A DNA stretch of 64,000 bases. Source: Exiguobacterium aurantiacum. GTDB taxonomy: Bacteria > Bacillota > Bacilli > Exiguobacteriales > Exiguobacteriaceae. Below are positions 40,573 through 51,960 of the stretch, in pieces. Where the stretch lies: the NCBI RefSeq assembly GCF_001766415.1, contig NZ_MKXO01000001.1:806001-870000 (forward strand), in the 5' to 3' direction. Under the pieces are notes generated by a model that saw only the letters and a list, made by a program, of their open reading frames with translations, ran no database searches and was not told the origin of the DNA. Position numbers and translations under genes: made by a program. How positions within the stretch are numbered: the first letter of the stretch is position 1; the number at the start of each line of letters is the position of its first letter.

Positions 40573-41498
40573 CAGTTATCCCCCCCAAGACGAATACGTG
40601 GGTCAACGACTCCGTAGAGCAAGTCAACAAGTAAAATAATTACAATGAACAGAGCCGAGAAGAAGAGCGTCGTACCCATGATGACCGAATAATCATTCAA
40701 CGTAATCGACGTTACAAACAATTCACCAAGTCCAGGAACAGCAAAGATTTTCTCGATAACGAACGTACCTGTGAGTAGCGCAGCCGTCATCGGTCCAAGG
40801 ATTGTGATTGCTGGAATCATCGCGTTACGCACCATATGTTTCCACACGATTGCATTCCCGGTTAATCCTTTCGCTTTCGCGAGCGTGACATAGTCTTGTC
40901 CGGTCACTTCTAGCATCTCGGTCCGTACGAAACGGGCGATCGACGCGGTGACCCCGAGCGACAACGAGATGGTCGGAAGGATCGTATGCGCCGGCGAGTC
41001 CCAGAACGCGACAGGCAATACGCCCCATTTTACCCCAACGTAGTATTGAAGGAGGGCCGCAAAGACGAACGACGGGACAGAGATCCCGATTACCGACACG
41101 AACATTGAACCATAATCGATGTACGTGTTATGGCGAATCGCTGCAACGATCCCGAGCAATAGTCCTGTCAGCGTACCAAGCACTAGTGCCTGAATACCTA
41201 ACTGGGCCGATGGTCCGATTCGTTCCATGATCAACTCCGTCACTGGCCGGTTGGCCGTACGGAACGATACGCCGAGGTCTCCTTGGACAAGGTTCCCTAA
41301 GTAAGTCGCATAACGAACTGGAAGTGGATCATTGAGTCCGTAACGATCGTTCAAGATCTGAATTTGCGTGTCCGTCAATTTTTCCTGGTTCTGATACGGT
41401 GAACCTGGAAGCAGGTCCATCAGGAAAAATGTGAACGTCGCAATCAAGAAGAACGTGATGAGGCCGTAAACCAGCCGCTGAAGAATATAACGTCCCAT
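40572..41498 (-). CDS. oppB: Oligopeptide ABC transporter permease OppB
   Basis: Membrane permease, 308 residues with six helices. The N-terminal RLVYGLITFFLIATFTFFL and the EAA loop YVTLAKAKGLTGNAIVWKHMVRN are typical of OppB. It is separated from oppA by a 300-bp gap with a terminator and a promoter of its own, so it can be expressed separately. Confidence 0.94.
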   Translation of the reverse strand: MGRYILQRLVYGLITFFLIATFTFFLMDLLPGSPYQNQEKLTDTQIQILNDRYGLNDPLPVRYATYLGNLVQGDLGVSFRTANRPVTELIMERIGPSAQLGIQALVLGTLTGLLLGIVAAIRHNTYIDYGSMFVSVIGISVPSFVFAALLQYYVGVKWGVLPVAFWDSPAHTILPTISLSLGVTASIARFVRTEMLEVTGQDYVTLAKAKGLTGNAIVWKHMVRNAMIPAITILGPMTAALLTGTFVIEKIFAVPGLGELFVTSITLNDYSVIMGTTLFFSALFIVIILLVDLLYGVVDPRIRLGGDN

Positions 41499-41701
41499 AA
41501 TAAAAACCCCCTGTTTTTCTAATTGTTTCTATGCTTGCACCAACAGCGTCACTATGACATATTTCCCTTTTCTTGAATTCACAAAATGAAAGGAATTTTC
41601 TGAAAGAATAGGTCAAACGTCATCTCAAGGCTCTTAGCACAGCATATGAAAATCAAAAAACTCTCAGTTTCTGAAGTATTCTGAATTTTCACTGTTACTC
41701 C

Positions 41702-41729
41702 ATTATACTTTACCAACAAAACATTTGAA
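41702..41729 (-). promoter_or_regulatory. Promoter of oppBCDF
   Basis: On the minus strand TTCAAA and TATAAT are 16 bp apart. Confidence 0.5.
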
Positions 41730-41768
41730 TAGTATTTTCTCTGAATTCGATATTTTTTTTAGAAAAGT

Positions 41769-41792
41769 GGGGACATGCTTGCGCATGTCCCC
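41769..41792 (-). terminator. Terminator after the first oppA
   Basis: GGGGACATGC and GCATGTCCCC with a 4-nt loop, then ACTTTTCT on the minus strand. Partial read-through would give more OppA than transporter, as is usual for such systems. Confidence 0.8.
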
Positions 41793-41800
41793 TCGCCTAT

Positions 41801-43417
41801 TTAGTTTATATCAACGTATTTGTACTGGTAATCAGCACCGAAAAGTTGACGGTTGAAGTTCTCGATGTTCGGACGGATCAAGTAAGCGACACCGGCCTGA
41901 TAGATCGGCATGATCGCTTGGTCTTGTTCGATCAAGAGCGTTTCCGCTTCTTTGAATTTGTCGTAACGGGCATCGATCGCTGTTTCAGCCGAAGCTTCAT
42001 CGATCAACTTGTCGTATGCTGCTGACTTGTACTTGATATCGTTTTGACCGTTATCTGACGTGAAGATGCCAAGGTTTGTGAGCGGATCTTGATAGTCAGG
42101 TCCCCAAAGAGCGAATGACATCTGGTAGTCCCCGTTCGCTTCGCGTTCGAGCTTGTTGTTGAACGGTTGTTGCGAGATGTTGACCGTTACGTTCGGCAAG
42201 TTCGACTCGATTTGGCCTTTCATGTACTCTGAGATTTGTTTTGAAACTTCACTGTCGAATGAAAGCAATTCGATTGTGATCGCTTCGCCACCAGTTGCTT
42301 CTTCCCAAAGCGTTGCTGCTTCGTCAGTGTTTGTCTCGAAGTGTTGGACGCCTTCCGTATAATCCGTTCCGTCTTCATACTTGATGAATTCTTTCGGGAT
42401 GAACGAAGTCGTTGCGATCGAACCGTTGTTCAACAGTTGGTCGACAATTCCGGCTGGGTCAACGGCACGAGCGATTGCTTTACGTGCGTTCACATCAGCG
42501 AATACTTCATCTTCATGATTGAACTTGAAGTAACCGACCGCTGAACGAAGTCCTGTGTTGTAGTCTTCGTCTTCTTGGAAAGCAGCGACTTGCTCAGACG
42601 CGAGGCCTGCGTAATCAACATCGCCTGCTTCATACAAGTTGACGACCGTTGACGTATCTTTGACGACGCGAACGTCGACTTTGTTGAGGGCGACGTTGTC
42701 GGCATCCCAGTACGTATCGTTTTTCGTCAAGACATAGCCTTGTTCACGATCCCACTCTGACCATGTGAACGGACCGTTGTAGAGAAGGTTCTCTGTGTTT
42801 TTTGCGAAGTCCGCTCCTTGCTCAGTTGCGAACGCTTCATTGATCGGTGTGAACGTACCGAACGATGTGAGTGAGACGAACGATGGGTCCGGACGCTCGA
42901 GTGTAACTTCTAGCGTTTTCTCATCGATTGCTTTCACACCAAGTTCTTCTTTAGGAAGGTCACCCGTGTTGATCGCTTCGGCATTTTTTACCGTGTTCAT
43001 GATATACGCATATTGTGAACCAGTTTCTGGGTCCACGGCACGTTGCCAAGCGTAAACGAAGTCATTCGCTGTGACCGGCTCACCGTTCGACCATTCGGCG
43101 TCACGAAGCGTGAACGTGTAGACAGTTTCGTCTTCGTTCAATTCCGGCTCTCCTTCGGCGATGGCTGGAACAGCTTTACCTTCTTGATCAAGACGGTAAA
43201 GACCTTCCATTGTGTTGGCGATCAAGTTGAACGCGACTGCGTCCGTTGCGAGCGCCGGGTCGGCTGTAGTAATGTCAGACGTGTCCGTCAAACGAAGTAC
43301 TTTCTCTCCGTTCGAAGACGAACCGCCGTCAGAGTCTCCGCCAGTCGAGCAAGCGGCGAGCACTGAACCGAGCGCTAAGATGAGTGTCATCATTAGCAAA
43401 ATCGATTTTTTCTTCAT
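41801..43417 (-). CDS. oppA: Oligopeptide-binding lipoprotein OppA (first copy)
   Basis: Extracellular peptide receptor of 538 residues, SBP_bac_5 family. The signal peptide ends in lipobox VLAACSTGG with the lipid Cys. The conserved SDITTADPALATDAVAFNLIAN and GEPVTANDFVYAWQRAVDP segments show the OppA subgroup. It is first in the opp operon with promoter TTGACA-18-TACAAT upstream. GGGGACATC precedes the ATG. Confidence 0.95.
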   Translation of the reverse strand: MKKKSILLMMTLILALGSVLAACSTGGDSDGGSSSNGEKVLRLTDTSDITTADPALATDAVAFNLIANTMEGLYRLDQEGKAVPAIAEGEPELNEDETVYTFTLRDAEWSNGEPVTANDFVYAWQRAVDPETGSQYAYIMNTVKNAEAINTGDLPKEELGVKAIDEKTLEVTLERPDPSFVSLTSFGTFTPINEAFATEQGADFAKNTENLLYNGPFTWSEWDREQGYVLTKNDTYWDADNVALNKVDVRVVKDTSTVVNLYEAGDVDYAGLASEQVAAFQEDEDYNTGLRSAVGYFKFNHEDEVFADVNARKAIARAVDPAGIVDQLLNNGSIATTSFIPKEFIKYEDGTDYTEGVQHFETNTDEAATLWEEATGGEAITIELLSFDSEVSKQISEYMKGQIESNLPNVTVNISQQPFNNKLEREANGDYQMSFALWGPDYQDPLTNLGIFTSDNGQNDIKYKSAAYDKLIDEASAETAIDARYDKFKEAETLLIEQDQAIMPIYQAGVAYLIRPNIENFNRQLFGADYQYKYVDIN

Positions 43418-43534
43418 TGCGATGTCCCCTTTCCAATCTCGTGAAGCTTATCATTCCGTCGGACTAACATCTTACTCTTTTTCTTTAATTTTCTGAATAT
43501 TACATAAAGTATCCGACGAAAGAACGTTAGGGCT

Positions 43535-43564
43535 ATTGTAAAAAATTTTTAATCAAACTGTCAA
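43535..43564 (-). promoter_or_regulatory. Promoter of the first oppA
   Basis: TTGACA and TACAAT on the minus strand with an 18-bp spacer. The leader of about 115 nt has no clear structure. Confidence 0.6.
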
Positions 43565-43689
43565 CTACGAAATAAACCGCTGTCATTTGAAAAACTTCCT
43601 TCTCGCCATAATAGCGGGACTACGCGTATCATAGAACCATAAGCAAACGTGACAAATTGACGTCGTCACGTTGAAAGGAGTTTGTCACA

Positions 43690-44067
43690 TTGAAAAATTT
43701 TAGAAGTATATTAATCATTTGGGGAATTGTCACAATTGCCTATACGGTTTGGTCGTATGTGTCGTATTACCGTGCGGAATCGTTCGCGTTTCATTTGAGC
43801 GGCGGCTTGTTCGTCGCCGGCATGATCGTCTTCGCGTACGGGATGTTCTCACAGATGAGCGCTTCAGGATTGTTCGACGGGATCATGTACGGGTTTAAAC
43901 GAAATCGCCGCGCCAAACTAAAGGAAATCGATTCCGATTATGAAGAAGACGAAAAAGACGACGACGAGATGAAAGAAGAACGTTCCGCCCGTAAACAGTC
44001 GGCTTGGCGTTGGGTATACGTCGGGATTGGCAGTGTGATCCTGTCATACGTCATCACCCTCGTTTGA
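43690..44067 (+). CDS. DUF3899-type membrane protein
   Basis: Small membrane protein of 125 residues with three helices: residues 7-25, 34-53 and 106-124. The loop GMFSQMSASGLFDGIMYGF followed by a highly acidic and basic stretch (DYEEDEKDDDEMKEE) is cytoplasmic or linker sequence, and the pattern fits DUF3899, which often lies near opp genes. Function unknown. The start is TTG with AAAGGAG at 9 nt. Confidence 0.65.
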   Translation: MKNFRSILIIWGIVTIAYTVWSYVSYYRAESFAFHLSGGLFVAGMIVFAYGMFSQMSASGLFDGIMYGFKRNRRAKLKEIDSDYEEDEKDDDEMKEERSARKQSAWRWVYVGIGSVILSYVITLV

Positions 44068-44093
44068 CCTTTTTGTTTTTCCACCAATATGCT
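44064..44093 (+). promoter_or_regulatory. Promoter of trpS
   Basis: TTGACC and TATGCT with 18 bp between them. The -35 overlaps the stop codon of the DUF3899 gene. Confidence 0.5.
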
Positions 44094-44099
44094 AAACTA

Positions 44100-45369
<1,270 letters not shown>

Positions 45370-45374
45370 GACAG

Positions 45375-45402
45375 AGCCGCCCAACGCATGCGTTGGGCGG
45401 CT
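45375..45402 (+). terminator. Terminator of trpS
   Basis: A 28-bp perfect palindrome, AGCCGCCCAACGCA and its complement, followed by TCTTT. Confidence 0.85.
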
Positions 45403-45426
45403 TCTTTATGGAAGAACACAAAAAAA

Positions 45427-45454
45427 GAAAGAAACAGGCGTCCCTGTCTCTTTC
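45427..45454 (-). terminator. Terminator of the second oppA
   Basis: GAAAGAAACAGG and CCTGTCTCTTTC with one mismatch, then TTTTTTTG on the minus strand. Confidence 0.8.
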
Positions 45455-45467
45455 TGGTGAATGTTGC

Positions 45468-47132
45468 TTATTGCTCTTTGCCTTCGATGAATGCCCACTT
45501 GTACGAGTAGTCAGCGCCGAACCCGTGTTCAACGATTCCTTTAACGTACGGCTTCGTGAGACGAGCTGATCCGCGTTGGTAAACTGGCGAGATCGCGTTC
45601 TCTTCAAGAACGATTTTCTCTGCATCTTGAAGCTCTTTCCAACGTGCTTCAGCATCTGTGTTCGCTTTCGCAGATTCGATGAGTGCATCGAATTCTTCGT
45701 TCGACCACTTACCACGGTTGTATGGTCCGTCAGTTACGAAGAGGTCAACAAACGTCATTGGATCCTGGTAGTCAGGTCCCCAGCCTGCGAATGTAAGCTC
45801 AAAGTCACCTTTGTTCTCGAGGTCGAGTTTGTTGTTGAACGGTTGTTGCTTGATCGTAAGCGTCATGCCTGGAAGGTTCTTCTCAAGTTCACCTTTGATG
45901 AACTCACCGATTTGCTTCGCAGACTCTGAGTCGTAGTTGAGGAGTTCGATTTCGACAGAATCTGTCCCGAGCTCTTCAAGTCCTGCTTCCCAAAGTTTTT
46001 GTGCTTCTTCAACGTTGTAACCACCGATGTCGCCGTTAGCGTCACGGAAGTCTGCACCGTCTGGGCCTGTTACGAAGTCTTTCGGCACGAGGTAGTTCGC
46101 AGGTACTGAACCGTTCGCGAGAAGCGTTTCAGAGATTGCTGCTTTATCGTAAGCACGGTCGATCGCGTTACGGATATTTTGGTTGTCGAACGCTTCAACT
46201 TCAGTGTTGAACTGGAGGTAGAAGAGTGTCGGTTCAACGACAGTCGAGAATTCTTCGCTGTCTTGGTATTGAGCAACGAGTTCAGAAGTCAAACCAGTGC
46301 GGTCAACGTCGCCGTTTTCGTACAAGTTGACGCCCGTTGAAACTTCTTTAACGACTTTAACGTCGATTTCGTCGAGTTTGACGGCTTCAGCATCCCAGTA
46401 GTCGTCGTTTTTGACCATTTTCCAGCCTTGCTCGCGCTCCCAGCTTTCGAGTTTGAACGGTCCGTTGTAGAGCGTCGTCTCTGCAGACGTACCGAAGTTC
46501 TCGCCTTGTTCTGCGTCGAACGCTTCAAGTTTAGGCATAAATACGCCGAAGCTTGTGAGACCAAGGAAGTATTCAGCTGGTGCTGTCAATTTAACTTCAA
46601 GTGTCTGATCGTCAGTTGCTGTAACGCCGACCGCGTCACGCTCGCCTTCGCCAGTGTTGTAAGCTTCAGCGCCTTCGATGACAGACATGACGTAAGCATA
46701 TTGTGATCCGTTGTCCGGATTAAGTACTTCTTTCCAAGCGTATTCGAAGTCGTTTGCCGTTACAGGCTCACCGTTAGACCAAGTTGCGCCTTCACGGATT
46801 TTGAACGTGTACGTTTTACCGTCTTCAGAAACTTCGTGTGACTCAGCCATCCCTGGTGTTGGGTTGTCTTCTTCGTCCATACGGTAGAGACCTTCGTTAA
46901 CGTTGTTCAAGACGTTGAACGATACTGCGTCAGTCGCGAGAGTTGGGTTAAGTGAAGGAATGTCTGCACTGTCGAGCAAGTTGAGGACTTGCGCTTCATC
47001 TGCACTACCTTCTGAACCTCCGTCTCCGTTTGTTGTCGTTGTTTCTTCTTCCCCACCCGAGCAAGCTGCTAGGAACGCGCTAGATAGAAGCGTTACCGAC
47101 GTTGCTAATGCAAAACCTTTTTTCTTATTCAT
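45468..47132 (-). CDS. oppA: Oligopeptide-binding lipoprotein OppA (second copy)
   Basis: Peptide receptor of 554 residues, SBP_bac_5 family. The signal peptide ends in lipobox FLAACSGGE, followed by a Thr- and Gly-rich linker. The segments ADIPSLNPTLATDAVSFNVLNN and GEPVTANDFEYAWKEVLNP are almost parallel to the first copy, so this is a paralogue. It has its own promoter and no permease genes, and probably feeds the same OppBCDF transporter with a different peptide range. Confidence 0.93.
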   Translation of the reverse strand: MNKKKGFALATSVTLLSSAFLAACSGGEEETTTTNGDGGSEGSADEAQVLNLLDSADIPSLNPTLATDAVSFNVLNNVNEGLYRMDEEDNPTPGMAESHEVSEDGKTYTFKIREGATWSNGEPVTANDFEYAWKEVLNPDNGSQYAYVMSVIEGAEAYNTGEGERDAVGVTATDDQTLEVKLTAPAEYFLGLTSFGVFMPKLEAFDAEQGENFGTSAETTLYNGPFKLESWEREQGWKMVKNDDYWDAEAVKLDEIDVKVVKEVSTGVNLYENGDVDRTGLTSELVAQYQDSEEFSTVVEPTLFYLQFNTEVEAFDNQNIRNAIDRAYDKAAISETLLANGSVPANYLVPKDFVTGPDGADFRDANGDIGGYNVEEAQKLWEAGLEELGTDSVEIELLNYDSESAKQIGEFIKGELEKNLPGMTLTIKQQPFNNKLDLENKGDFELTFAGWGPDYQDPMTFVDLFVTDGPYNRGKWSNEEFDALIESAKANTDAEARWKELQDAEKIVLEENAISPVYQRGSARLTKPYVKGIVEHGFGADYSYKWAFIEGKEQ

Positions 47133-47234
47133 TACGATGACCCCCTGATTATTTTCGTTTTAACGAAATGAACGATGGTAGAAAATTCTGAAAGTTAACT
47201 TTACAAAATTTGTTACCACAATCCCGTTGATGCA

Positions 47235-47262
47235 ATAATACAATATTCTGATAATTTTGCAA
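47235..47262 (-). promoter_or_regulatory. Promoter of the second oppA
   Basis: TTGCAA and TATTAT on the minus strand with a 16-bp spacer. Confidence 0.55.
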
Positions 47263-47301
47263 AGTATTTATTTTGATTTTTCTAAAAAATTTTTACCATA
47301 G

Positions 47302-47335
47302 GCTAAAAGCCCGCCTAGGGAGACGGGCTTTTAGC
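47302..47335 (-). terminator. Terminator of the third oppA-like gene
   Basis: GCTAAAAGCCCG and CGGGCTTTTAGC with a 10-nt loop, immediately after the stop. Confidence 0.75.
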
Positions 47336-48868
47336 TCATTTTTTATAAACTTTTGAAAAAGTTAGGACGTACGAAGGACCGATGACCGGAAATCCAATTT
47401 CCGCATAGGTGGAATCGACCGCGTAAGTTCTTCCAGCTTGGTAGATTGGAATAACGACTGCCTCTTCCAACAAGCGTTTTTCGGCTTGACGATACGCTTC
47501 GTTCCGCGCCTCGAGTACCTCAGTCGAGCGTGCCTCCTCCATCAGCCGATCGAACGTCTCGTCTTTATAACCACTCGAATTCAAATAATTTCCTGTTTCA
47601 AATTGAGTCAAATAAGCACTGAACGCCGGATAATCCGGTTGCCAACCAGACAGCGACAGCGCATAGTCACCTGCGACTTCTTTCCTAACTTTGTCACCGA
47701 GCGGCAGTTCAGTGATGGAAACAGACAGCCCCGGAAGTTTTTCAAGTTCGGTTTCAATCGTCTCGGCGATTTGTCTCGCTTCTTCATCGACAAAGCTGAG
47801 TAATTCGATGTCAATCGTTTCTTCTTCGTAGCGCTCTTTGACCGACTCGAACAAACTAGACGCATCTTCTTCAAACGAGACGTCTTGCGCACTGCCGTCT
47901 GTGACGAGCAACCGGTCCGTCGTTTGTTCGGCGCGGGCGAGTGTGTCTTTGAACGCCTCTCGATCGAGCGCAATCGCGAGCGACCGGCGGAAGTCAGGGT
48001 CATCGAACGGATATTCATCGACGTTCGATTTCAAATAGAAGACACCGCTCCGAGGTACATCGATGATTTCACTTTCAAGTGAGTCGATCACGCTTTCTTC
48101 CGTCCCATAAGGAAGCGGGTGAATGCCCGTTGCTTCCGTCCCGAGCGCTTCGTCCGCCCACATGATGATGCGCTCGAGCGTCACATTATCAGCGTCGTGA
48201 TAAGATTCGTTTTTCGTCAGCGTCACTTGGGCCGCATCGATCGATTCGATTTGAAACGGTCCGTTCGCATCGAGTTCTGGCCAAGCCCCGATGGCTGTTT
48301 GCGGAAGAAACGCCGGCATTGCCAAAATCTCCTCGAACCCTTCCATCGGTCGTTCGAGCGTCAATTCGAGTGTCTGCGCATCGATCGCTTTGATACCAAG
48401 CGTCTCCGGCTCGGCTGTTCCGAGACTGATTTCTTTTCCATTTTTAACATCTTCAAGTAAGAAACTAAACGGTGAGTTCGTATCGTCATCCGCGAGTTTT
48501 CTGAAATGGTCGACGAACGTCTCGGCGGTCACCGCCTTACCGCCCACCGTCTGACTCGGCTTTAGCGAGAACGTGTACGTTGCTCCGTCCTCTGACCGGG
48601 TCAAGTTCTCGACGAGACCTGGCTCGATTTCACCGTCCGCCCCGAAGCGATACAATCCCTCATAGACATGAGACAATATCGTCTGGGAACTCGGGTCGAT
48701 GGCGAGTAACGTGTTCGGCTGCTCCGGCAACGTCTCCCCGTGGATCGTCACGACTTGTTCTTCTTGCGGTACTAGTTCACGTGCCTGCTCGCGTTGTCCG
48801 TTCCAAATGATCAAAAAAAGTATAAGGACTGAACCCAACAAGGCGGCACCGATGATAAAACGTTTCAT
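47336..48868 (-). CDS. OppA-like solute-binding protein without lipobox
   Basis: 510 residues, SBP_bac_5 family. It keeps HVYEGLYRF, GKAVTAETFVDHFRKL and ELDANGPFQIES but is shorter and more divergent than the other two copies. It starts MKRFIIGAALLGSVLILFLIIWNG with no Cys, so it is membrane-anchored by one helix or secreted, not lipidated. It may have lost ordinary peptide import and act as a sensor or chaperone, but that is inference. It lies just after fabF. Confidence 0.85.
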   Translation of the reverse strand: MKRFIIGAALLGSVLILFLIIWNGQREQARELVPQEEQVVTIHGETLPEQPNTLLAIDPSSQTILSHVYEGLYRFGADGEIEPGLVENLTRSEDGATYTFSLKPSQTVGGKAVTAETFVDHFRKLADDDTNSPFSFLLEDVKNGKEISLGTAEPETLGIKAIDAQTLELTLERPMEGFEEILAMPAFLPQTAIGAWPELDANGPFQIESIDAAQVTLTKNESYHDADNVTLERIIMWADEALGTEATGIHPLPYGTEESVIDSLESEIIDVPRSGVFYLKSNVDEYPFDDPDFRRSLAIALDREAFKDTLARAEQTTDRLLVTDGSAQDVSFEEDASSLFESVKERYEEETIDIELLSFVDEEARQIAETIETELEKLPGLSVSITELPLGDKVRKEVAGDYALSLSGWQPDYPAFSAYLTQFETGNYLNSSGYKDETFDRLMEEARSTEVLEARNEAYRQAEKRLLEEAVVIPIYQAGRTYAVDSTYAEIGFPVIGPSYVLTFSKVYKK

Positions 48869-48934
48869 TCGGCATTCTCCCTTCTGTTAGACCAACCCTT
48901 ATACCCTACCCGTTTTTAACCTATTTTTCTACAA

Positions 48935-50167
48935 TCAGTCTGTCACTTTTGCGAATGCGAGTGTCGCATTATGGCCCCCGAAGCCGAGTGAATTGCTCAG
49001 TGCGTACTGAATATCAAGTTCCCGCTTTCCTTCTCGAACATAATCAAGGTCACAGTTTTCTGCCGGTTCGTCACAGTTGATCGTCGGATGAATCTGACCC
49101 TCATGAATCGACAACGCCGTGATGACCGCTTCGACGCCGCCCGCAGCACCGAGCAAATGCCCGATCATCGATTTCGACGAGTTGACGGCGAGCTGATCAG
49201 CATGTTCCCCGAACACATTGCGGATCGCTTTCGTTTCTAACATATCGTTTAGTGGTGTACTCGTCCCGTGGGCGTTAATGTACTGGACGTCTTCCGGTGC
49301 GATTCCGGCGTCACGCATCGCTTCACTCATCGCTTTCGACCCGCCTTCCGCTTCCGGTGACGGTGCCGTGATATGGTAGGCGTCCGAGCTCATCCCGTAT
49401 CCGACGACTTCGGCATACATTTTGGCACCGCGCGCTTTCGCGTGCTCATATTCTTCGAGAACGAGGACGCCTGCGCCTTCGCCCATGATGAACCCGTCAC
49501 GATTTGCATCGAACGGACGGCATGCCGTCGCCGGATCCGGGTTCGTCGATAGCGCCTTATTGGCACAGAACCCTGAAAACGACAACGGAGTGATTGGTGC
49601 TTCGGCCCCGCCTGCGAACATCGCGAGCGCATCGCCGCGTTGAATGACCCGGAACGCTTCGCCGATCGAGTTCGTGCCCGAAGCACAAGCCGTCACCGAG
49701 CAGTTGCTCGGTCCTTTCGCCCCGAGGTAGATCGAGACTTGGCCGCTCGCCATGTTCGGGATCATCATCGGAATGAAGAACGGGCTGATTCGGCGTGGTC
49801 CGCGTTCATGCAAGATGCTCGCTTGTTTATCGATCGTCTCGACGCCGCCGATGCCGCTCCCGATCCACGTCCCGACTTTGTCCGCCATCGCTGTCACATC
49901 TAGACCGCTATCCCGATGTGCGGCGTCCGCTGCTAAAATTGAGTATTGGATGAACGAGTCCATCTTCCGAGCTTCTTTTGGCTCAACCAAATGCTCGATA
50001 TTCCATTCTCTGACTTCAGCGCCGACTTTTGCCGGGTACTGGCTAATATCAATCTTCGTCAACGTATCGACCGCATTGTCCCCGTTCAATAGCCGACCCC
50101 ACATTTCTGTGACATCATTGCCTAACGGTGATACGACACCTAACCCTGTAATGACTACTCGTTTCAT
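48935..50167 (-). CDS. fabF: 3-oxoacyl-[acyl-carrier-protein] synthase II
   Basis: Elongating condensing enzyme of fatty acid synthesis, 410 residues. The active-site Cys is in [15 protein letters not shown], with His in [11 protein letters not shown] and in [26 protein letters not shown] precedes ATG 50167, which overlaps the fabH stop by 4 bp (ATGA). It forms one FapR-controlled operon with fabH. Confidence 0.97.
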   Translation of the reverse strand: MKRVVITGLGVVSPLGNDVTEMWGRLLNGDNAVDTLTKIDISQYPAKVGAEVREWNIEHLVEPKEARKMDSFIQYSILAADAAHRDSGLDVTAMADKVGTWIGSGIGGVETIDKQASILHERGPRRISPFFIPMMIPNMASGQVSIYLGAKGPSNCSVTACASGTNSIGEAFRVIQRGDALAMFAGGAEAPITPLSFSGFCANKALSTNPDPATACRPFDANRDGFIMGEGAGVLVLEEYEHAKARGAKMYAEVVGYGMSSDAYHITAPSPEAEGGSKAMSEAMRDAGIAPEDVQYINAHGTSTPLNDMLETKAIRNVFGEHADQLAVNSSKSMIGHLLGAAGGVEAVITALSIHEGQIHPTINCDEPAENCDLDYVREGKRELDIQYALSNSLGFGGHNATLAFAKVTD

Positions 50168-51123
50168 GAACAAATCTCCTCCGTGATTTTAGCGTTATTC
50201 CATGTGAGACAGCTCGCTCCCCAAGTGAGCCCGGCACCAAAGCCGGCAATGACGACCGTTTGTCCGGCCGTGACCTTCCCGATTTTAACCGCTTCAGCAA
50301 GTGCGAGCGGAATCGAGGCGGCCGATGTGTTCGCATGGTCTTGAATCGTGACGACTACTTTGTCTTCATCGAGCCCTAACCGCTCTATCGCCGCGTCAAT
50401 GATGCGGCGGTTCGCTTGGTGCGGGACTAAGACGTCCATGTCGGCAATGTCTTTACCGGCTTGATGAAGCGCCTCTAACACGATGTCCGGCATTTTCCGG
50501 ACCGCGAACTTGAACACTTCGCGCCCGTTCATGACAATTTTACCATCTTCATTCTCATATAAGAACTTCCCACCCGTACCATCGCTCCCAAGAACGATCG
50601 AATCGATTGCCGCGACGTCATCTTCCCCTAATATGACGGCACCTGCGCCATCACCGAACAAGACGGCAGTAGAGCGGTCGTCCCAATCGATCAAATTGCC
50701 CATCTTTTCGGCTCCGATGACGAGTGTACGTTTAAAGCCTTTCGACTGCATCAAGCTCTTCGCCGTATCCATCGCGAAGATGAAGCCGCTGCAGGCGGCG
50801 CTGACGTCAAATGCGACGGCACGTTTCGCGCCTAAGTTCGCTTGGACGAGACAAGCTGTCGCCGGGAATGATGGTGCCGTCGCCGTCGCGCAGACGATCG
50901 CGTCGATATCCTCGATTACAACCCCTGCGCTCGCAAGCGCTCGTTTAGCGGCCCGAGTCGCCATGTCCGCTACCGACATGTCCGCATCGGCCAAATGACG
51001 CGCCTCGATCCCGGTCCGGGTCCGAATCCATTCGTCGCTCGTATCCATACGTTTTTCCAAATCGACGTTCGTGACCCGGTTATCCGGAAGGAATGAACCG
51101 ATGCCGATGATTCCAATGTTCAT
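50164..51123 (-). CDS. fabH: 3-oxoacyl-[acyl-carrier-protein] synthase III
   Basis: Initiating condensing enzyme that joins acyl-CoA with malonyl-ACP, 319 residues. Cys111 in SAACSGFIF, His in VPHQANRRI and Asn in [11 protein letters not shown] form the triad. Bacilli often carry two fabH genes, and this is the one linked to fabF (fabHA in B. subtilis). A FapR operator and a strong promoter lie just upstream. Confidence 0.97.
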   Translation of the reverse strand: MNIGIIGIGSFLPDNRVTNVDLEKRMDTSDEWIRTRTGIEARHLADADMSVADMATRAAKRALASAGVVIEDIDAIVCATATAPSFPATACLVQANLGAKRAVAFDVSAACSGFIFAMDTAKSLMQSKGFKRTLVIGAEKMGNLIDWDDRSTAVLFGDGAGAVILGEDDVAAIDSIVLGSDGTGGKFLYENEDGKIVMNGREVFKFAVRKMPDIVLEALHQAGKDIADMDVLVPHQANRRIIDAAIERLGLDEDKVVVTIQDHANTSAASIPLALAEAVKIGKVTAGQTVVIAGFGAGLTWGASCLTWNNAKITEEICS

Positions 51124-51140
51124 AGCTATAACCCCTATTC

Positions 51141-51184
51141 TTAGTATCTGGTACTAATATAAGGGAATGAAAAAGGGATGTCAA
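51141..51184 (-). promoter_or_regulatory. fabH-fabF promoter with FapR operator
   Basis: On the minus strand TTGACA and TATATT are 17 bp apart. The box TTAGTATCTGGTACTAA at 51141-51157 matches the FapR consensus at most positions and overlaps the end of the -10, a position that blocks transcription. Confidence 0.8.
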
Positions 51185-51199
51185 CGCATCCCTCTCGAA

Positions 51200-51904
51200 T
51201 TATTCACTTTGTCCGAGCCGTTTCGTGACCGCCATGACCATTTTCGCCGAGTTGATCGATGCCGTCTCTAAAAATTCATCGAACGACAAGTTCGCCTCTT
51301 CGTCGGCGCTGTCTGAGATTGAACGTGTGACGACGAACGGCACCCCGAACTGGTGGCACGTCTGGGCGATCGGGGCCGCTTCCATTTCAACGGCTGCGAC
51401 ACCATCAAAGTGTCCTAAAATTTCCGCGACTCGTTTTGAATCGTTGATGAACGAGTCCCCTGTGACGATCAGCCCGGTGTGGACGTTCACATCGTGCAAG
51501 CTCTCAATGACTTCCTTACAGACGTCCATCAAGTGCGCGTCCGCTTTATACGCAGCAGGCATGCCCGGGACTTGGCCGTACTCATAGCCGAACGCTGTCA
51601 CGTCGACATCGTGGTGGCGGACTTCCGTCGAGACGACGACGTCTCCGACTTTCATCCCTTTCTTGAAGCCCCCGGCAGAACCGGTGTTGATGACGACGTC
51701 TGGTTTGAACTTGTCGAGCAAGAGCGTCGTCCCGATGGCCGCGTTCACTTTTCCGATCCCCGACTTTAAGATGACGACCTGGACGTTGCCAAGGTATCCT
51801 TCATAGAAGTGATAGTTCGCAATCTCAGTATCCGTCCGTTCTGTCAATTCGTTACGAAGCAAGTTCACTTCTTCTTCCATCGCCCCGATGATTCCGATTT
51901 TCAT
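51200..51904 (-). CDS. mtnN: 5'-methylthioadenosine/S-adenosylhomocysteine nucleosidase
   Basis: Cleaves MTA and SAH to adenine and thio-sugars for methionine salvage and autoinducer-2 synthesis, 234 residues. [13 protein letters not shown] at the start, NTGSAGGF and [10 protein letters not shown] with the catalytic Glu, and SISDSAD with the catalytic Asp are typical. GAGGAGG precedes the ATG. It follows greA, as in B. subtilis. Confidence 0.96.
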   Translation of the reverse strand: MKIGIIGAMEEEVNLLRNELTERTDTEIANYHFYEGYLGNVQVVILKSGIGKVNAAIGTTLLLDKFKPDVVINTGSAGGFKKGMKVGDVVVSTEVRHHDVDVTAFGYEYGQVPGMPAAYKADAHLMDVCKEVIESLHDVNVHTGLIVTGDSFINDSKRVAEILGHFDGVAAVEMEAAPIAQTCHQFGVPFVVTRSISDSADEEANLSFDEFLETASINSAKMVMAVTKRLGQSE

Positions 51905-51920
51905 GTGATAGCCTCCTCAG

Positions 51921-51953
51921 AAAGAGAGCGACCTCCAATTGGATGCCGCTCTT
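51921..51953 (-). terminator. Terminator between greA and mtnN
   Basis: An imperfect stem (AAAGAGAGCG and CGCTCTTTT with an inner CCAATTGG palindrome) follows the greA stop, then CTTTCT on the minus strand. It may act as a partial terminator. Confidence 0.6.
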
Positions 51954-51960
51954 TTAGTCA

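Larger units (their letters stand above)
41499..41800 (-). other. oppA-oppB intergenic region
   Basis: About 300 bp, AT-rich, without a gene. It contains the oppA terminator near one end, an oppB promoter in the middle and an untranslated leader of roughly 200 nt with no recognised structure. Confidence 0.5.

Noticed and set aside
48895-48930. GGGTAT-type SigB promoter before the third oppA-like gene
   Set aside because: The GTTAAA-like partner is only 8 bp away, far from the 12-15 bp required.
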